DNA of 64,000 nt from contig JAJDXG010000056.1 of assembly GCA_022823365.1 (NCBI GenBank), positions 248,001 through 312,000 on the forward strand, written 5' to 3'. The notes below the pieces were generated by a model, which was given only the letters and a program-made list of their open reading frames with translations, searched no databases and was not told the origin of the DNA. Made by a program: the position numbers and the translations under genes. Of this stretch, positions 46,870-55,332 are shown in pieces. Within the stretch, counting starts at the first letter, position 1, and each line of letters starts with the position of its first letter. Source of the stretch: Gemmatimonadota bacterium. Lineage in GTDB: Bacteria; Gemmatimonadota; Gemmatimonadetes; Longimicrobiales; Gaopeijiaceae.

Positions 46870-48403
46870 CGTCGTCCTCCGAGAGCTCGGCGTCGGGCCG
46901 CAGACGCCGCCCAACCGCGGCTTCAAGCGACCAGATGGCGGCATGAAAGTCGTACACGGCAGCCAGGTGGTCGCGCTCCGACTGCGCCATCGAATCCTCC
47001 GCATCCAGAAGCTCCAGGAACGGAGCCGCCCCGAGCGTATAGCGCCGGCGAGCGAGTTCGAGCTGCTCCGACGCGACCTCGAGATTGCGTTCCTGGATCC
47101 GCAGGGCCCGGTATGCCGTCGCCAGATCGTCGTAAGACTGCGTAACGGCCGCGCGGAGCCTGAGTTCCTCCGCCCGGCGAGCGTACGTGGCGTCTCGCCG
47201 GTCCGCCTGGGCCCGGGCGATGTTGCGCTGCTTCGTGAAGCCTTCGAAGACGGGGAAACTCACGTTCAGGCGAAGGCTCAGCGGCTGCCTCGTGAAGTCG
47301 AACGGGAAGGTCGCGTTCGTCGCCAGGACTTGTTGGCGCATCGGCTCCGTGAGCACGTACCTCGAGCAGTCGTCCACCGCAAGCCCGGGCAGGTCCTGCA
47401 GGTGGGCGAGGAGGGCGTTGTCGAACTGGCAGCTTAGCCGCTGGCGGTCAACGCTGCTCTGGGCCTGCTGAACGACGTAGTCCGGGTTGCCTACCTGGCG
47501 GGTGAATCCCGACCAGACCGCTGACGCCGAAACGGTCGGGAAGTAGCTGCTGCGGGCCCGGTTCACCTGCGCCGAAGCCGAGACCTCCGACGCCAGAGCG
47601 GCCTGCAAGCCGGGATGTCCCGACATGGCCGTCTCGATCAACTCTCTCCGATCCCAATCCGGTTCGAACACGGCGAAGTCCGAGGCCAGCTCGAGCGGGG
47701 CGCCCAGATCAGTGCCGAGCTGCTCCATGAGGCGGGCGATCTCGGTGCGGTAGAGGTTTTCCGCCCGGAGAAGGGCCACCCGGGCTCGCCCCAGGTCGAC
47801 CTCGGATTGCTTTCCTTCGGTCGAAAGGGCGGCTCCCGCGTCAACCCGCGCACCGATCAGCGCGAAGTTCTGCTCCCACCGGGCCACCTGACGCTCCGCT
47901 ACTTCGACCGCGTCCCGTGCCCTCAACGCAGCGAGGTATTGCAGCGTCACGGTGGCCTCCAGGGCAAACTCGTCCGCCGTGCCCCTGGCTTCTGCAGCGC
48001 GTTCGTTCGCACGCGCGGATCTGGCCTGGAAGAAGGTGTTGCCGTCGATGGACCAGTTGACGGACAGGAAATAGCTGGAAAGCAGATAGTCGGTGGTGCC
48101 CGCCGCGATGTCGGCCGACGAGAAGATGCCGAAGCGCTGCACGCCCGCGTACTCGTACTGGGCTCCTCCTCCGGCGGTGACCGAAGGCAGGAACTGGCCC
48201 CAGGCCTCGCGGACCTGCCATTTGGCTCGATCCAGATCGTTCGTCGCCGACAGAAAGCCCGGGTTGCCGTCCTTCGCGATCCGGATTGCCTCTTCGAGCG
48301 AGAGGCTCGTGGGTTCCTGGCCCGATGTCACCGTGGGGGCGGAGGCGGTGCCGACCCCGGAGATCAGCACGAGAGCCGCGCCAACTACGGTGCCTCGAAC
48401 CAT
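46850..48403 (-). CDS. TolC-family protein of the ADOP operon
   Basis: This 517-residue outer-membrane factor has a signal (VVGAALVLISGVGTASA) and TolC helices (SLSLEEAIRIAKDGNPGFLSATNDLDRA; LNVSFPVFEGFTKQRNIARAQADRRDATYARR). It is the first gene after the sigma54 promoter at 48454-48470, so it leads the efflux operon TolC-permease-adaptor-ATPase. GGAGCGGGAA precedes the ATG at 48403; a GTG at 48418 is the alternative. A local segment with two Cys (LSCQFDN, VDDCSRY) is unusual in TolC and may form a disulfide. Confidence 0.9.
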   Translation of the reverse strand: MVRGTVVGAALVLISGVGTASAPTVTSGQEPTSLSLEEAIRIAKDGNPGFLSATNDLDRAKWQVREAWGQFLPSVTAGGGAQYEYAGVQRFGIFSSADIAAGTTDYLLSSYFLSVNWSIDGNTFFQARSARANERAAEARGTADEFALEATVTLQYLAALRARDAVEVAERQVARWEQNFALIGARVDAGAALSTEGKQSEVDLGRARVALLRAENLYRTEIARLMEQLGTDLGAPLELASDFAVFEPDWDRRELIETAMSGHPGLQAALASEVSASAQVNRARSSYFPTVSASAVWSGFTRQVGNPDYVVQQAQSSVDRQRLSCQFDNALLAHLQDLPGLAVDDCSRYVLTEPMRQQVLATNATFPFDFTRQPLSLRLNVSFPVFEGFTKQRNIARAQADRRDATYARRAEELRLRAAVTQSYDDLATAYRALRIQERNLEVASEQLELARRRYTLGAAPFLELLDAEDSMAQSERDHLAAVYDFHAAIWSLEAAVGRRLRPDAELSEDDGVRNPR

Positions 48404-48453
48404 TGATTCCCGCTCCACGTCCGGAGTGATCGATACCTTCGTGGGGAGGACAA

Positions 48454-48470
48454 TGTAAGAAGCGTGCCAG
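48454..48470 (-). promoter_or_regulatory. Sigma54-type promoter of the efflux operon
   Basis: Leftward, CTGGCACG-N4-TTACA matches the sigma54 consensus CTGGCACG-N4-TTGCA with one change (A for G at -13), keeping the -24 GG and the -12 C. The expected start site, about 48443, leaves a leader of about 40 bases before the TolC gene. The sigma54 activator gene lies 1.6 kb upstream. A second copy at 51544-51560 shares the CTGGCACG. Confidence 0.65.
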
Positions 48471-48615
48471 GGCGGTGTCGTCGGGTCTATCTTATGTTAA
48501 TACAACAGGTTATGGATTATTGTCGGCCCGTGTGGGAAAGTGCGGTCCGCCCGGTTGTGGGACTCGGGCGTGCGATTCTGAACGGTTGACGATGGTGCCC
48601 AGGTACCGGTCCTGT

Positions 48616-48629
48616 GGGTCTTGTGACCC
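48616..48629. promoter_or_regulatory. GGGTC-GACCC dyad upstream of the sigma54 promoter
   Basis: A perfect 5-bp inverted repeat with a 4-base centre lies about 150 bases upstream of the -24 element, where enhancer sites for NtrC-like activators occur. It could also be a weak hairpin after the kinase gene. The role is speculative. Confidence 0.3.
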
Positions 48630-48660
48630 TTCGCAGGGGCCGCGGACTCACCCTCGTTCT

Positions 48661-50001
48661 TCAGTCGTCCGAATCCTTGGGAATCGCGATGCGTGCCCGC
48701 GCTCCCCGGCCGTCTCCGCGATTCTCGAGTACAAGAGTGCCGCCATGGCTCTCGGCAATCTGCCGTGACAGTACCAGTCCGACCCCGGACCCGCCCGACT
48801 TCGTCGTAAAGAAGGGCACGAAGAGGTTGCCGGTGTCTCCGAGCCCGGGGCCTTCGTCCTCGACGATGATCTCAACCCTGGCGTCATGGACCTCCCATCC
48901 GAGGCGCACCCGTTGGCCCTCGGCTTCGAGGGTGGCATCGGCCGCGTTCCTCACAAGGTTGATCAGGGCCTGTTGCAGCTGATCGGCGTCCGCGGAACAG
49001 GTAGCCTGCGGGCCCGGCGCCACCTCCACCGGAACCCGCGTCTCCAGGTCGGCAACCGTCCGTATCAGACTACCGACCGGGACTGGAGCAAGCTTCGGCG
49101 CCGGCAGCCGTGCGAGCCGGGCGTACGAAGCCATGAACCGCCCCAGCGTCTCGGCCCGTGACGCGATCACGCCCAGGCCTCGCTCCACATCGTCCTCGAT
49201 CTCGGCGGGAAGCCGGCTGCGCCTCAGGAGGGTGTGGAGGCTGCCCGAGATCGACTTGATCGGGGCGAGGGAATTGTTGATCTCATGGGAAAGCACGCGG
49301 ATGATCCGCTTCCACGCCTTGCGCTCCTCTTCGTGCAGTGCACGGCTCAGGTCCGAGAGCGCGATCAACCTGAGGGGATACCCCTCCTGGCGGACGACAC
49401 TGCGGCGGAGTTCCCACCGGCCCGACCCGCCGGGAAATGACAGCTCCACAGTGCGCGGTGTCGTGCCGGTCAGCTGGCTGGAGAGGCGCAACTCCTCCGC
49501 CGTCCTGCCCCTGAGGCGGTGCGCCGGTTGCCCCAGCAGTCTCTCGCCGGCGCGATTGACGATGCGCAGCACGCCGTGCGGGTCGAAGGCCAGCACCACG
49601 ATGTCGATCTCCTCCAGGACCTTGCGGAGCGTCTCCGTGGCCTCGACGGCTCCGAGCCTCTGCTCCCTCAGGATCTCCTCGAGCGAGTTGATCTCCAGGT
49701 ACGCCAGCGAGAGGGGGTCGCGGGCATCACCCACCCTGGCCCTGATCGAGAAGTCCCCCTCACGGAGGGCCGCGAGCATGTTCGCGATGGTCTCGAACGG
49801 ACGGAGAGCATGGTTCTTCGCCGCGGTGCTGAGCCCGAGCCACCCGGCGATCAACCCCAGCGACAGCGGCCACCGCATTGCGGGGTCCAAGCCGCTCCGC
49901 CATAGAAAAAGGAGTGCGACGACGACGGCGGGCAGGCCCGCCAACACGGTAAGGAGGAGAACCCGCCTGTCGTGTCGCGTACCCAGCCACCTGAGGCTCA
50001 T
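48661..50001 (-). CDS. NtrY-like sensor histidine kinase
   Basis: This 446-residue kinase has two membrane helices (about 14-34 and 43-60), a HAMP-like segment, a PAS domain (about 125-220), the H-box VLSHEINNSLAPI with phosphoacceptor H239, an N-box (LINLVRNAADAT) and a G-box (DEGPGLGD). The first helix pair is close together, so only a short loop faces the periplasm. It should phosphorylate the sigma54 activator encoded just upstream. Its stop is 257 bases from the efflux operon it probably controls. Confidence 0.92.
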   Translation of the reverse strand: MSLRWLGTRHDRRVLLLTVLAGLPAVVVALLFLWRSGLDPAMRWPLSLGLIAGWLGLSTAAKNHALRPFETIANMLAALREGDFSIRARVGDARDPLSLAYLEINSLEEILREQRLGAVEATETLRKVLEEIDIVVLAFDPHGVLRIVNRAGERLLGQPAHRLRGRTAEELRLSSQLTGTTPRTVELSFPGGSGRWELRRSVVRQEGYPLRLIALSDLSRALHEEERKAWKRIIRVLSHEINNSLAPIKSISGSLHTLLRRSRLPAEIEDDVERGLGVIASRAETLGRFMASYARLARLPAPKLAPVPVGSLIRTVADLETRVPVEVAPGPQATCSADADQLQQALINLVRNAADATLEAEGQRVRLGWEVHDARVEIIVEDEGPGLGDTGNLFVPFFTTKSGGSGVGLVLSRQIAESHGGTLVLENRGDGRGARARIAIPKDSDD

Positions 50002-50036
50002 TCCGGCTCTCGACTTCCAATGCCGCGCGAACGCGA

Positions 50037-51419
50037 TCAGCGAGTTGCGGGTTCCCGGTCGTCGTCCTCGGCCCTGATCCGCTTCAGCCGCCGGTAGAGG
50101 GAGCTGCGCGTGAGCCCGAGCGCCCGCGCCGCCTTGCTCACGTTGCCATCATGGCGATCCAGCGCCTTGCGGACGAGGATGCGCTCGGCCTCCTCCAGCG
50201 TAACGTCGGCGAGGGCTGCCGAATCGCCTTCGCGCCCGCGCAGCCGCAGGTCGGCCGCCTGGATGTGCGACCCGCGTGCCATGACCACGGCGCGCTCGAC
50301 CGAGTGCTGCAGCTCACGCACGTTGCCGGGCCAGGCGTGCGCCGTGAGGGCGGCTTCGGCACCCGGCGCAAAGCCGACGATGACTCTTCCGTAGCGGGTG
50401 GCCTGCCTCCCCAGGAAGTGCCGGGCCAGCAGCGGGATATCCTCGGGACGGTCCCGAAGCGGCGGAAGCTCGATCTCGACGGTGTTCAACCGATAGAGCA
50501 AATCTTCGCGGAAGTCACCTCTTGCCACTGCATCGCCGATGCGGGCGTTGGTGGCGGAAATGACCCGCACATCCACGTGCCGCACCTTCGACGAGCCGAC
50601 GCGCCGAATCTCCCCGGTCTCGAGCACGCGCAGGAACCTGGCCTGCTGTTGCAACGATACGTTGGCGATCTCATCCAGAAACAGGGTGCCCCTGTGGGCG
50701 AGTTCGAAGCACCCGACGCGCTCGGTCCTGGCGTCGGTGAACGCACCTTTTACATGGCCGAATATCTCGCTCTCGAAGATCCCTTCGCTAAACCCTCCGG
50801 CGTTTACCGCGACCAGGTCGTACCTGGCTCGAGTCGACACGGCATGCAGCCGCCGAGCGACCACCTCCTTTCCCGTCCCATGCTCTCCGGTAATCAGCAC
50901 GTTTGCGTGCGAAGGGCCGACGCGTTTGATGATCTCCAGCACCGGCCGCATGGCCGCGGATTCGGCGATGAGTTTCGGTGCGCTCTCCCCCTTGAGCCTG
51001 ATGTTCTCGGTCTCGAGCCGCTGGGCACGGCGCAACGCCCGCCCGAGGTCCAACTGCGTCCGAATCGTGGCGAGTAGCCGTTCGTTGTCCCACGGCTTCT
51101 CGACATAGTCCCGGGCTCCTCGGCGCATCGCCTCAACTGCTCCGCCCACGCTGCCCCACGCCGTCATGGTGACCACGGGCAGGGTTTCGTCCAGTTCACG
51201 CAGGTCGCCGAGCAGTCCCAGTCCCTCCTTTCCGGAGGTGGTGTCGCGGGTGTAGTTCAGGTCGAGCAGGGCCAGATCGAAATCGCCCTTTTCGACCGCG
51301 CGCCGGGCCGCATCGGGGGACGTGACGGCCGTGGTCTCAAAGCCCTCGCCCTTCAGCAGCAGGCGTAGAGCTTCGAGAATGTCGCTCTGGTCGTCCGCGA
51401 TCAGGATACGCGCCGGCAT
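50037..51419 (-). CDS. Sigma54-dependent response regulator (NtrC-like)
   Basis: This 460-residue regulator has a receiver domain (phosphoacceptor D53, with T86 and K108), an AAA+ domain (Walker A GEHGTGKE at 178-185, Walker B LFLDE at 246-250) and a Fis-type HTH (NVSKAARALGLTRSSLYRRLKRI). The sigma54-contact loop reads GAFTDA (225-230) where most activators have GAFTGA; threonine is kept. Other members of this ADOP-linked subfamily carry the same loop, as I recall. It probably activates its own promoter and the efflux operon. Confidence 0.93.
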   Translation of the reverse strand: MPARILIADDQSDILEALRLLLKGEGFETTAVTSPDAARRAVEKGDFDLALLDLNYTRDTTSGKEGLGLLGDLRELDETLPVVTMTAWGSVGGAVEAMRRGARDYVEKPWDNERLLATIRTQLDLGRALRRAQRLETENIRLKGESAPKLIAESAAMRPVLEIIKRVGPSHANVLITGEHGTGKEVVARRLHAVSTRARYDLVAVNAGGFSEGIFESEIFGHVKGAFTDARTERVGCFELAHRGTLFLDEIANVSLQQQARFLRVLETGEIRRVGSSKVRHVDVRVISATNARIGDAVARGDFREDLLYRLNTVEIELPPLRDRPEDIPLLARHFLGRQATRYGRVIVGFAPGAEAALTAHAWPGNVRELQHSVERAVVMARGSHIQAADLRLRGREGDSAALADVTLEEAERILVRKALDRHDGNVSKAARALGLTRSSLYRRLKRIRAEDDDREPATR

Positions 51420-51543
51420 GGGTTGTCTGCCTCGATTCTCGTACAAGGTGAAGTCGCCAACTGCCTTGACGCCTGGAAGATGATGCTGGTGGCCGCTGTC
51501 ATCCACCGTCGCTTTCCAGGCCCCGCTCGATCATGAACTCACG

Positions 51544-51560
51544 AGAAAGCTTCGTGCCAG
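51544..51560 (-). promoter_or_regulatory. Sigma54-type promoter of the regulator genes
   Basis: Leftward, CTGGCACG-N4-TTTCT keeps the full -24 element and the -12 C, with T for G at -13. The expected start, about 51533, gives a leader of about 114 bases to the regulator ATG. Autoregulation by the sigma54 activator is implied. The 21-bp dyad lies about 100 bases upstream. Confidence 0.55.
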
Positions 51561-51655
51561 TCGACGGTAAGAGGTCGTATCAGATGGTAGCCCAAGAGCT
51601 TATGGACCATCATCCAAGGATGAACCGAAACAGCCATCGACCGATAGTGGGACGG

Positions 51656-51676
51656 CCTGTTCCGTTTTCGAACAGG
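51656..51676. promoter_or_regulatory. Perfect 21-bp dyad, candidate activator site
   Basis: CCTGTTC and GAACAGG flank a 7-base centre. The site is about 100 bases upstream of the -24 element, the normal distance for an NtrC-type enhancer. No T-run follows on the leftward strand, so a terminator for the gene at 51749 is less likely. Confidence 0.5.
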
Positions 51677-51748
51677 GGGGCAGGTGGTTTCGAGTCGTTG
51701 GGCGGATGTCGCGGCTGACGCGCGCGCCGCTGGGAGCCGGCGGCCCGG

Positions 51749-52933
51749 CTAGCGGCCCGTCCGCTCGATTCTCCAGACGTCGACGTGGCCAAGGTCAAGG
51801 CTGTCCTGGCGGACGGTGACCAGGTAACCCGCACCGAACACGGGGACGGAGTCCTCCTTGCGCGCCGGGGCGGCGACGCTGCCCAGCAGCCGGCCTTCGG
51901 GATCGAAGACCTCCAGTCGGTTGCCGGCCGTGCGTATCACCTCCACCCACAGGGTTCCATCGGGAGCGAGCAGGATGTCGTCGATGAAGGGCTTGCGCCT
52001 GGGCCGGCTCGGCCGCCGCGGATCACAGGATGCGTTCGGGTTGTCGGCGAGAAACTCCTCGAAGGCCTGGTTCCCGTCCTCCCATTCCTCGTCCGAGATG
52101 GGTTCTGCCGGCAGGCTCCGCTCGATGATGCGAAGGGTGTCCGTGGCGTTCCGGGTGACGGCGATCCGGTAGGCATCCGTCATCGCCGAATAGTGGACGC
52201 CACCCGGGCCGGGATGTTGAACCAGCCTCGGGCCGAAGGGAATGTCGAAGAAGGTGATCAACGGATCGTGTGTGCAGAGGATGCCGGTCGAACCCGGCGG
52301 CGCTTGCAGCCACGACAGCGTGTCCCCCGTCTCGCCGCGGCGGTCGTGACCGATGAGCACCGACGTGACCCCGGTCGCATCGCGCGTGTACCCAAGACGA
52401 TAGACGCGGTCCGCGCTCACGGGCCGGAACCGGATGTGGCCGACGGATCCGCTCACGCTCCCCTCGATCCGCTGCTGTCCCAGCCACTCGCCCCCGGCGG
52501 AGAATTCGCCGATGCGCCCCAGGTTGGGGTCCAGGGTCAGGAGCCGGTCGCTCACCCATGCGAGCGAATACAGGCTGCGGAACTCGCCCGGTCCCTCCCC
52601 ATTGCGCCCGAAGGTACGTTGATGGACTCCGTCCAGGCCGAAGACCCGGACCTCGCGGTTGAGCCCATCGGCCACGAACAGCGCCCCATCCGGCCCGACT
52701 GCGACACTGTTGACTCTGCCGAACTCCTCGGGAGCTCCCGTCTCCGCAACCGACTTCGGCCCGATGGACACGACCGGGGCGAGTCGCCAGTCGGGTGGGG
52801 TGCCCCTGTTGTTCGTATGGACGGTGTTGCCAACCGTGTCAACCGAGATGGTCAGGTTGCCGGCGATGGTCCGGGACCCATCCTCGCAGCCGGTGAAGGC
52901 AGCAAGTGTCAGGATGAGTCGAAGCCTGATCAC
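51749..52933 (-). CDS. Beta-propeller (NHL-like) lipoprotein
   Basis: This 394-residue protein has a lipoprotein leader (LILTLAAFTGC, Cys at residue 16). It then has six-bladed beta-propeller features like the NHL family: VGPDGALFVADGLNREVRVFGLDG, GRNGEGPGEFRSLYSLAWV and LAPDGTLWVEVIRTAGNRLEVFDPEG. The GTG at 52933 has GGAGGG six bases upstream and overlaps the previous stop by 4 bases (GTGA); a TTG at 52939 is less likely. It ends the third sigma/anti-sigma operon. The ligand is unknown. Confidence 0.75.
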   Translation of the reverse strand: MIRLRLILTLAAFTGCEDGSRTIAGNLTISVDTVGNTVHTNNRGTPPDWRLAPVVSIGPKSVAETGAPEEFGRVNSVAVGPDGALFVADGLNREVRVFGLDGVHQRTFGRNGEGPGEFRSLYSLAWVSDRLLTLDPNLGRIGEFSAGGEWLGQQRIEGSVSGSVGHIRFRPVSADRVYRLGYTRDATGVTSVLIGHDRRGETGDTLSWLQAPPGSTGILCTHDPLITFFDIPFGPRLVQHPGPGGVHYSAMTDAYRIAVTRNATDTLRIIERSLPAEPISDEEWEDGNQAFEEFLADNPNASCDPRRPSRPRRKPFIDDILLAPDGTLWVEVIRTAGNRLEVFDPEGRLLGSVAAPARKEDSVPVFGAGYLVTVRQDSLDLGHVDVWRIERTGR

Positions 52934-53514
52934 TCCCAACCCTCCACATCGAGCCGGGGGGTCACGATGAGGATGAGCACGGGCTCGTCGGCGGAGCGGC
53001 GAGCCGAACCCAGCAGCACCCTCTGACCATCACGCATCGTGACCGAGGCTCGGAGAAGCGGCGGTGATATCGGATTCCCTGTCGTCCCCCACACGATCAG
53101 GTCGGTGAGGGTCACCTGAGCGCGGATCGTCCTCGTAGAACGGCGCGCACTCACCTCTGCATGGATCGTCAAAGGCTTTTCGTAGTTGTCCGGGAAGATT
53201 CTCTGGGACCCGCTGCCGTTAACGGTGGGCGCTCCGCGGTAGGGCAGTACGAGGCCGACGTTCAGTACCGACGTCGACAGGAGTCGATAGCCCTGAAAGT
53301 TGAAGGCCATCCGGAGTTCTTTCACGACATCGCTGATCTCGGGATCCTCGTCCGTGAAGCCATCCGCCTGCACCAGGTGAAAGACGAATTGCACGTTCCA
53401 GACGTCCTGAGCGGGGTCTGCGCGCTCTTGTGCACCCGCGGAGCTCGCAAGCAGACCCAGGGCCAGCGGAGCGATCAACCCGCATCCAAGCCGCCTCTTC
53501 GCACTCTCAATCAT
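52930..53514 (-). CDS. Exported protein of unknown function
   Basis: This 194-residue protein has a signal peptide (GLIAPLALGLLASSAGA) and a beta-rich body. A segment DVVKELRMAFNFQGYRLLSTSVL and the end QRVLLGSARRSADEPVLILIVTPRLD recall small domains near secretins or periplasmic sensors, but I cannot name it. It is translated with its neighbours (overlaps of 1-4 bases) in the sigma/anti-sigma operon. Confidence 0.6.
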   Translation of the reverse strand: MIESAKRRLGCGLIAPLALGLLASSAGAQERADPAQDVWNVQFVFHLVQADGFTDEDPEISDVVKELRMAFNFQGYRLLSTSVLNVGLVLPYRGAPTVNGSGSQRIFPDNYEKPLTIHAEVSARRSTRTIRAQVTLTDLIVWGTTGNPISPPLLRASVTMRDGQRVLLGSARRSADEPVLILIVTPRLDVEGWE

Positions 53515-53963
53515 CAGTCGCTCTCCTTGGGGTTGAGTAGCCAGACTACGGCCATGTCGGGATCGCTTGTGGGCAAGACCACGAACGGCCTGTCCGCTTC
53601 AACGTTCATCTCGACCGTCATGCTCGGTGCGTGCGGAGTCCCCGGCACCGCGACGGATTCGTCGCTCTCTCCGGTTCGACCAGGAGGCATCAGGATCAGC
53701 GAAGCGACGATGGCAGCGGCCGCCAGTGGCACGAGGATCCGTCCCCTCCAAAGGGATCGCGGACGTAGCGGCGCGGCCCGCTCACCCTCCGCGACCGACA
53801 GTCTTTCACTCAACTGGTTGGCCATCGCGGTGAGGACCGCGTCCATCCTGCGCCCGTCTCCCGCGATTAGTTCGATGCTCTGACGCACCTGGTCATCCAT
53901 GCTCTCACGCGAGTCGAGTTCCTCCTCCAGGACCTCGTCCGGCCAGTCATCGCGATGATCCAT
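53514..53963 (-). CDS. Candidate anti-sigma membrane protein
   Basis: This 149-residue protein sits directly after the sigma factor, sharing one base with it (TAATG). It has an acidic cytoplasmic N-part, one membrane helix (ILVPLAAAAIVASLILM) and a periplasmic tail (FVVLPTSDPDMAVVWLLNPKE) that resembles the family of small anti-sigma-like proteins in these operons. There is no zinc motif. The role comes from position and topology. Confidence 0.65.
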   Translation of the reverse strand: MDHRDDWPDEVLEEELDSRESMDDQVRQSIELIAGDGRRMDAVLTAMANQLSERLSVAEGERAAPLRPRSLWRGRILVPLAAAAIVASLILMPPGRTGESDESVAVPGTPHAPSMTVEMNVEADRPFVVLPTSDPDMAVVWLLNPKESD

Positions 53964-54544
53964 TAGTCCCCCGTGTTTTCATGTCGATGGCCCCGGGACA
54001 GCATCTCCCTGCGCATCGCGCGCCGTGCGCGCAGCAGATGTACCCGCAGGGTGTTCGGGTTCATTCCCAGCAGCTCAGCCGCCTCGATCGGTTTCAGCCC
54101 CTGCAACTCCACCAGATCGAAGACCTCTCGTTGCCTCAAGGGAATCTCGCTCAGCAGGGTCCGAATCAGGCGCAAGGTTCTCTTCATCTCGAGCTTTTCG
54201 AGCGGGTCTTCGCGCCGAGGTGTCTCTGCCTGCGCCAACTGCCCAAGTTTCTCGACCAACCGTCGGTCCCGCCGCTTCCCGCGCTGGTGATCCAGACTGG
54301 CGTTGCGCGTAATTCCGTAGAGCCAGCTCGTAACCCTGGAGCGGCCGTTGAAGCTCTTGATCGACGTGAGCATCTTCATCACGACGAACTGTGCGACATC
54401 CTCCGCGTCGTCGGGATCGCCGGTCAGGACCAGCGCCCACCGGCAAACAACGGGTCGAAGATGGCCCGCCAGCCTTCCGAGCGCCTCCTTTTCCCCCGTC
54501 CTGGCCCTTTCGGCCAACTCCAGGATGTCTCGGTCGGAGAGCAT
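53963..54544 (-). CDS. ECF sigma factor (third)
   Basis: This 193-residue ECF sigma factor has region 2 (DDAEDVAQFVVMKMLTSIKSFNGRSRVTSWLYGITRNASLDH) and region 4 (LSEIPLRQREVFDLVELQGLKPIEAAELLGMNPNTLRVHLLRARRAMR). It leads a coupled operon with an anti-sigma candidate, an exported protein and an NHL-type lipoprotein. A possible own promoter lies at 54585-54611. Confidence 0.9.
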   Translation of the reverse strand: MLSDRDILELAERARTGEKEALGRLAGHLRPVVCRWALVLTGDPDDAEDVAQFVVMKMLTSIKSFNGRSRVTSWLYGITRNASLDHQRGKRRDRRLVEKLGQLAQAETPRREDPLEKLEMKRTLRLIRTLLSEIPLRQREVFDLVELQGLKPIEAAELLGMNPNTLRVHLLRARRAMRREMLSRGHRHENTGD

Positions 54545-54584
54545 GAGTTCTCGGTTTCTGCTTGTGCGGCCTTCCAGAAAGAAG

Positions 54585-54611
54585 GACGCCAGGAGAGACG
54601 GGAGCGTTTAC
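54585..54611 (-). promoter_or_regulatory. Candidate ECF promoter
   Basis: Leftward, GTAAAC is followed 17 bases later by CGTC, the AAC/CGTC pattern of many ECF promoters. It lies 41 bases before the sigma ATG, so it could support self-activation. Confidence 0.3.
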
Positions 54612-54723
54612 CTGGCCATCCTTCTGCAGTCCAACGTGGGTGGACGAAGGGGAACCGGCAGGCGGGCACCGGGAATGAGCCTCGGCGTGGAGCTGCAGAA
54701 GCTCTGAGAGGTGCTGCCGGCCC

Positions 54724-55332
54724 TCAGCGCGGATCCGCGAATCGGTAGTAGAAGGCAGGTAGCGGGACGATGCGGGTGCGCGGCGGGCGTTCGTCCGCCG
54801 GGTCGGGGCGGCGCATGGCCAGGGCCCGGTTGAGGTTGAGTTCGAATCCGGCGGCGTGTCGCTCGAGCGCGTGCCAGTCCACCCCGATCGGGGCCCGTGC
54901 GATCAGGGCGAACCCGGCGCGCTGATCGGCGGGGAAGGCGGCGACGCCCCAGAGTCCGGCGCCGGCGAATGCCCGAAGGTCGCCCCCGCCGAGGTACTGC
55001 TTGCCGGTGACGGCCAGCGACAGGTCCAGTCCCGAGAAGGTGCCGAGCGCGAATTCCACTGCCCGATTGTTGGACTCGTACTCGAAGACCAGGGAGATGA
55101 GGGCGGTGCCCCCGAGGGTCAGGCCGTAGCGGTAGACGGGTGGGTCGTCGTCCGGGTCGGGGCCCCGCGGCCTCTGGGCGGAGGACGGCGCGACCGGTGC
55201 TTCCGCGGTCGCGGCAGCGGCGGTCCCGGCCGCCAGGTCGATCGCTGTGGCCGGGGAAAGGGCATGCAGCCAGCCGCCGGAGACGAGGTCCAGGATGGTG
55301 AAGAACACCATCCCGGCCAGGAATCGGCTCAA
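54724..55332 (-). CDS. Small exported protein beside a TonB receptor
   Basis: I do not recognise this 202-residue protein. A leader-like hydrophobic start (GMVFFTILDLVSGGWLHAL) and a later beta-rich body (YRYGLTLGGTALISLVFEYESNNRAVEF, DLRAFAGAGLWGVAAF) suggest an envelope protein. Its start overlaps the receptor stop by 4 bases, so it is co-translated and probably assists uptake. Confidence 0.6.
   Translation of the reverse strand: MSRFLAGMVFFTILDLVSGGWLHALSPATAIDLAAGTAAAATAEAPVAPSSAQRPRGPDPDDDPPVYRYGLTLGGTALISLVFEYESNNRAVEFALGTFSGLDLSLAVTGKQYLGGGDLRAFAGAGLWGVAAFPADQRAGFALIARAPIGVDWHALERHAAGFELNLNRALAMRRPDPADERPPRTRIVPLPAFYYRFADPR

Larger units (their letters stand above)
48404..48660. other. 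Regulatory region between kinase and efflux genes
   Basis: This 257-base gap on the leftward strand holds the sigma54-type promoter (48454-48470) and a GGGTC-ttgt-GACCC dyad (48616-48629). No gene is visible. The AT-rich middle (cttatgttaatac) could bend DNA, as between activator and promoter. Confidence 0.5.
51420..51748. other. Upstream region of the sigma54 regulator
   Basis: This 329-base region holds the second sigma54-type promoter (51544-51560) and a 21-bp dyad (51656-51676). The first 115 bases are the leader of the regulator gene. No protein gene is supported. Confidence 0.5.
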
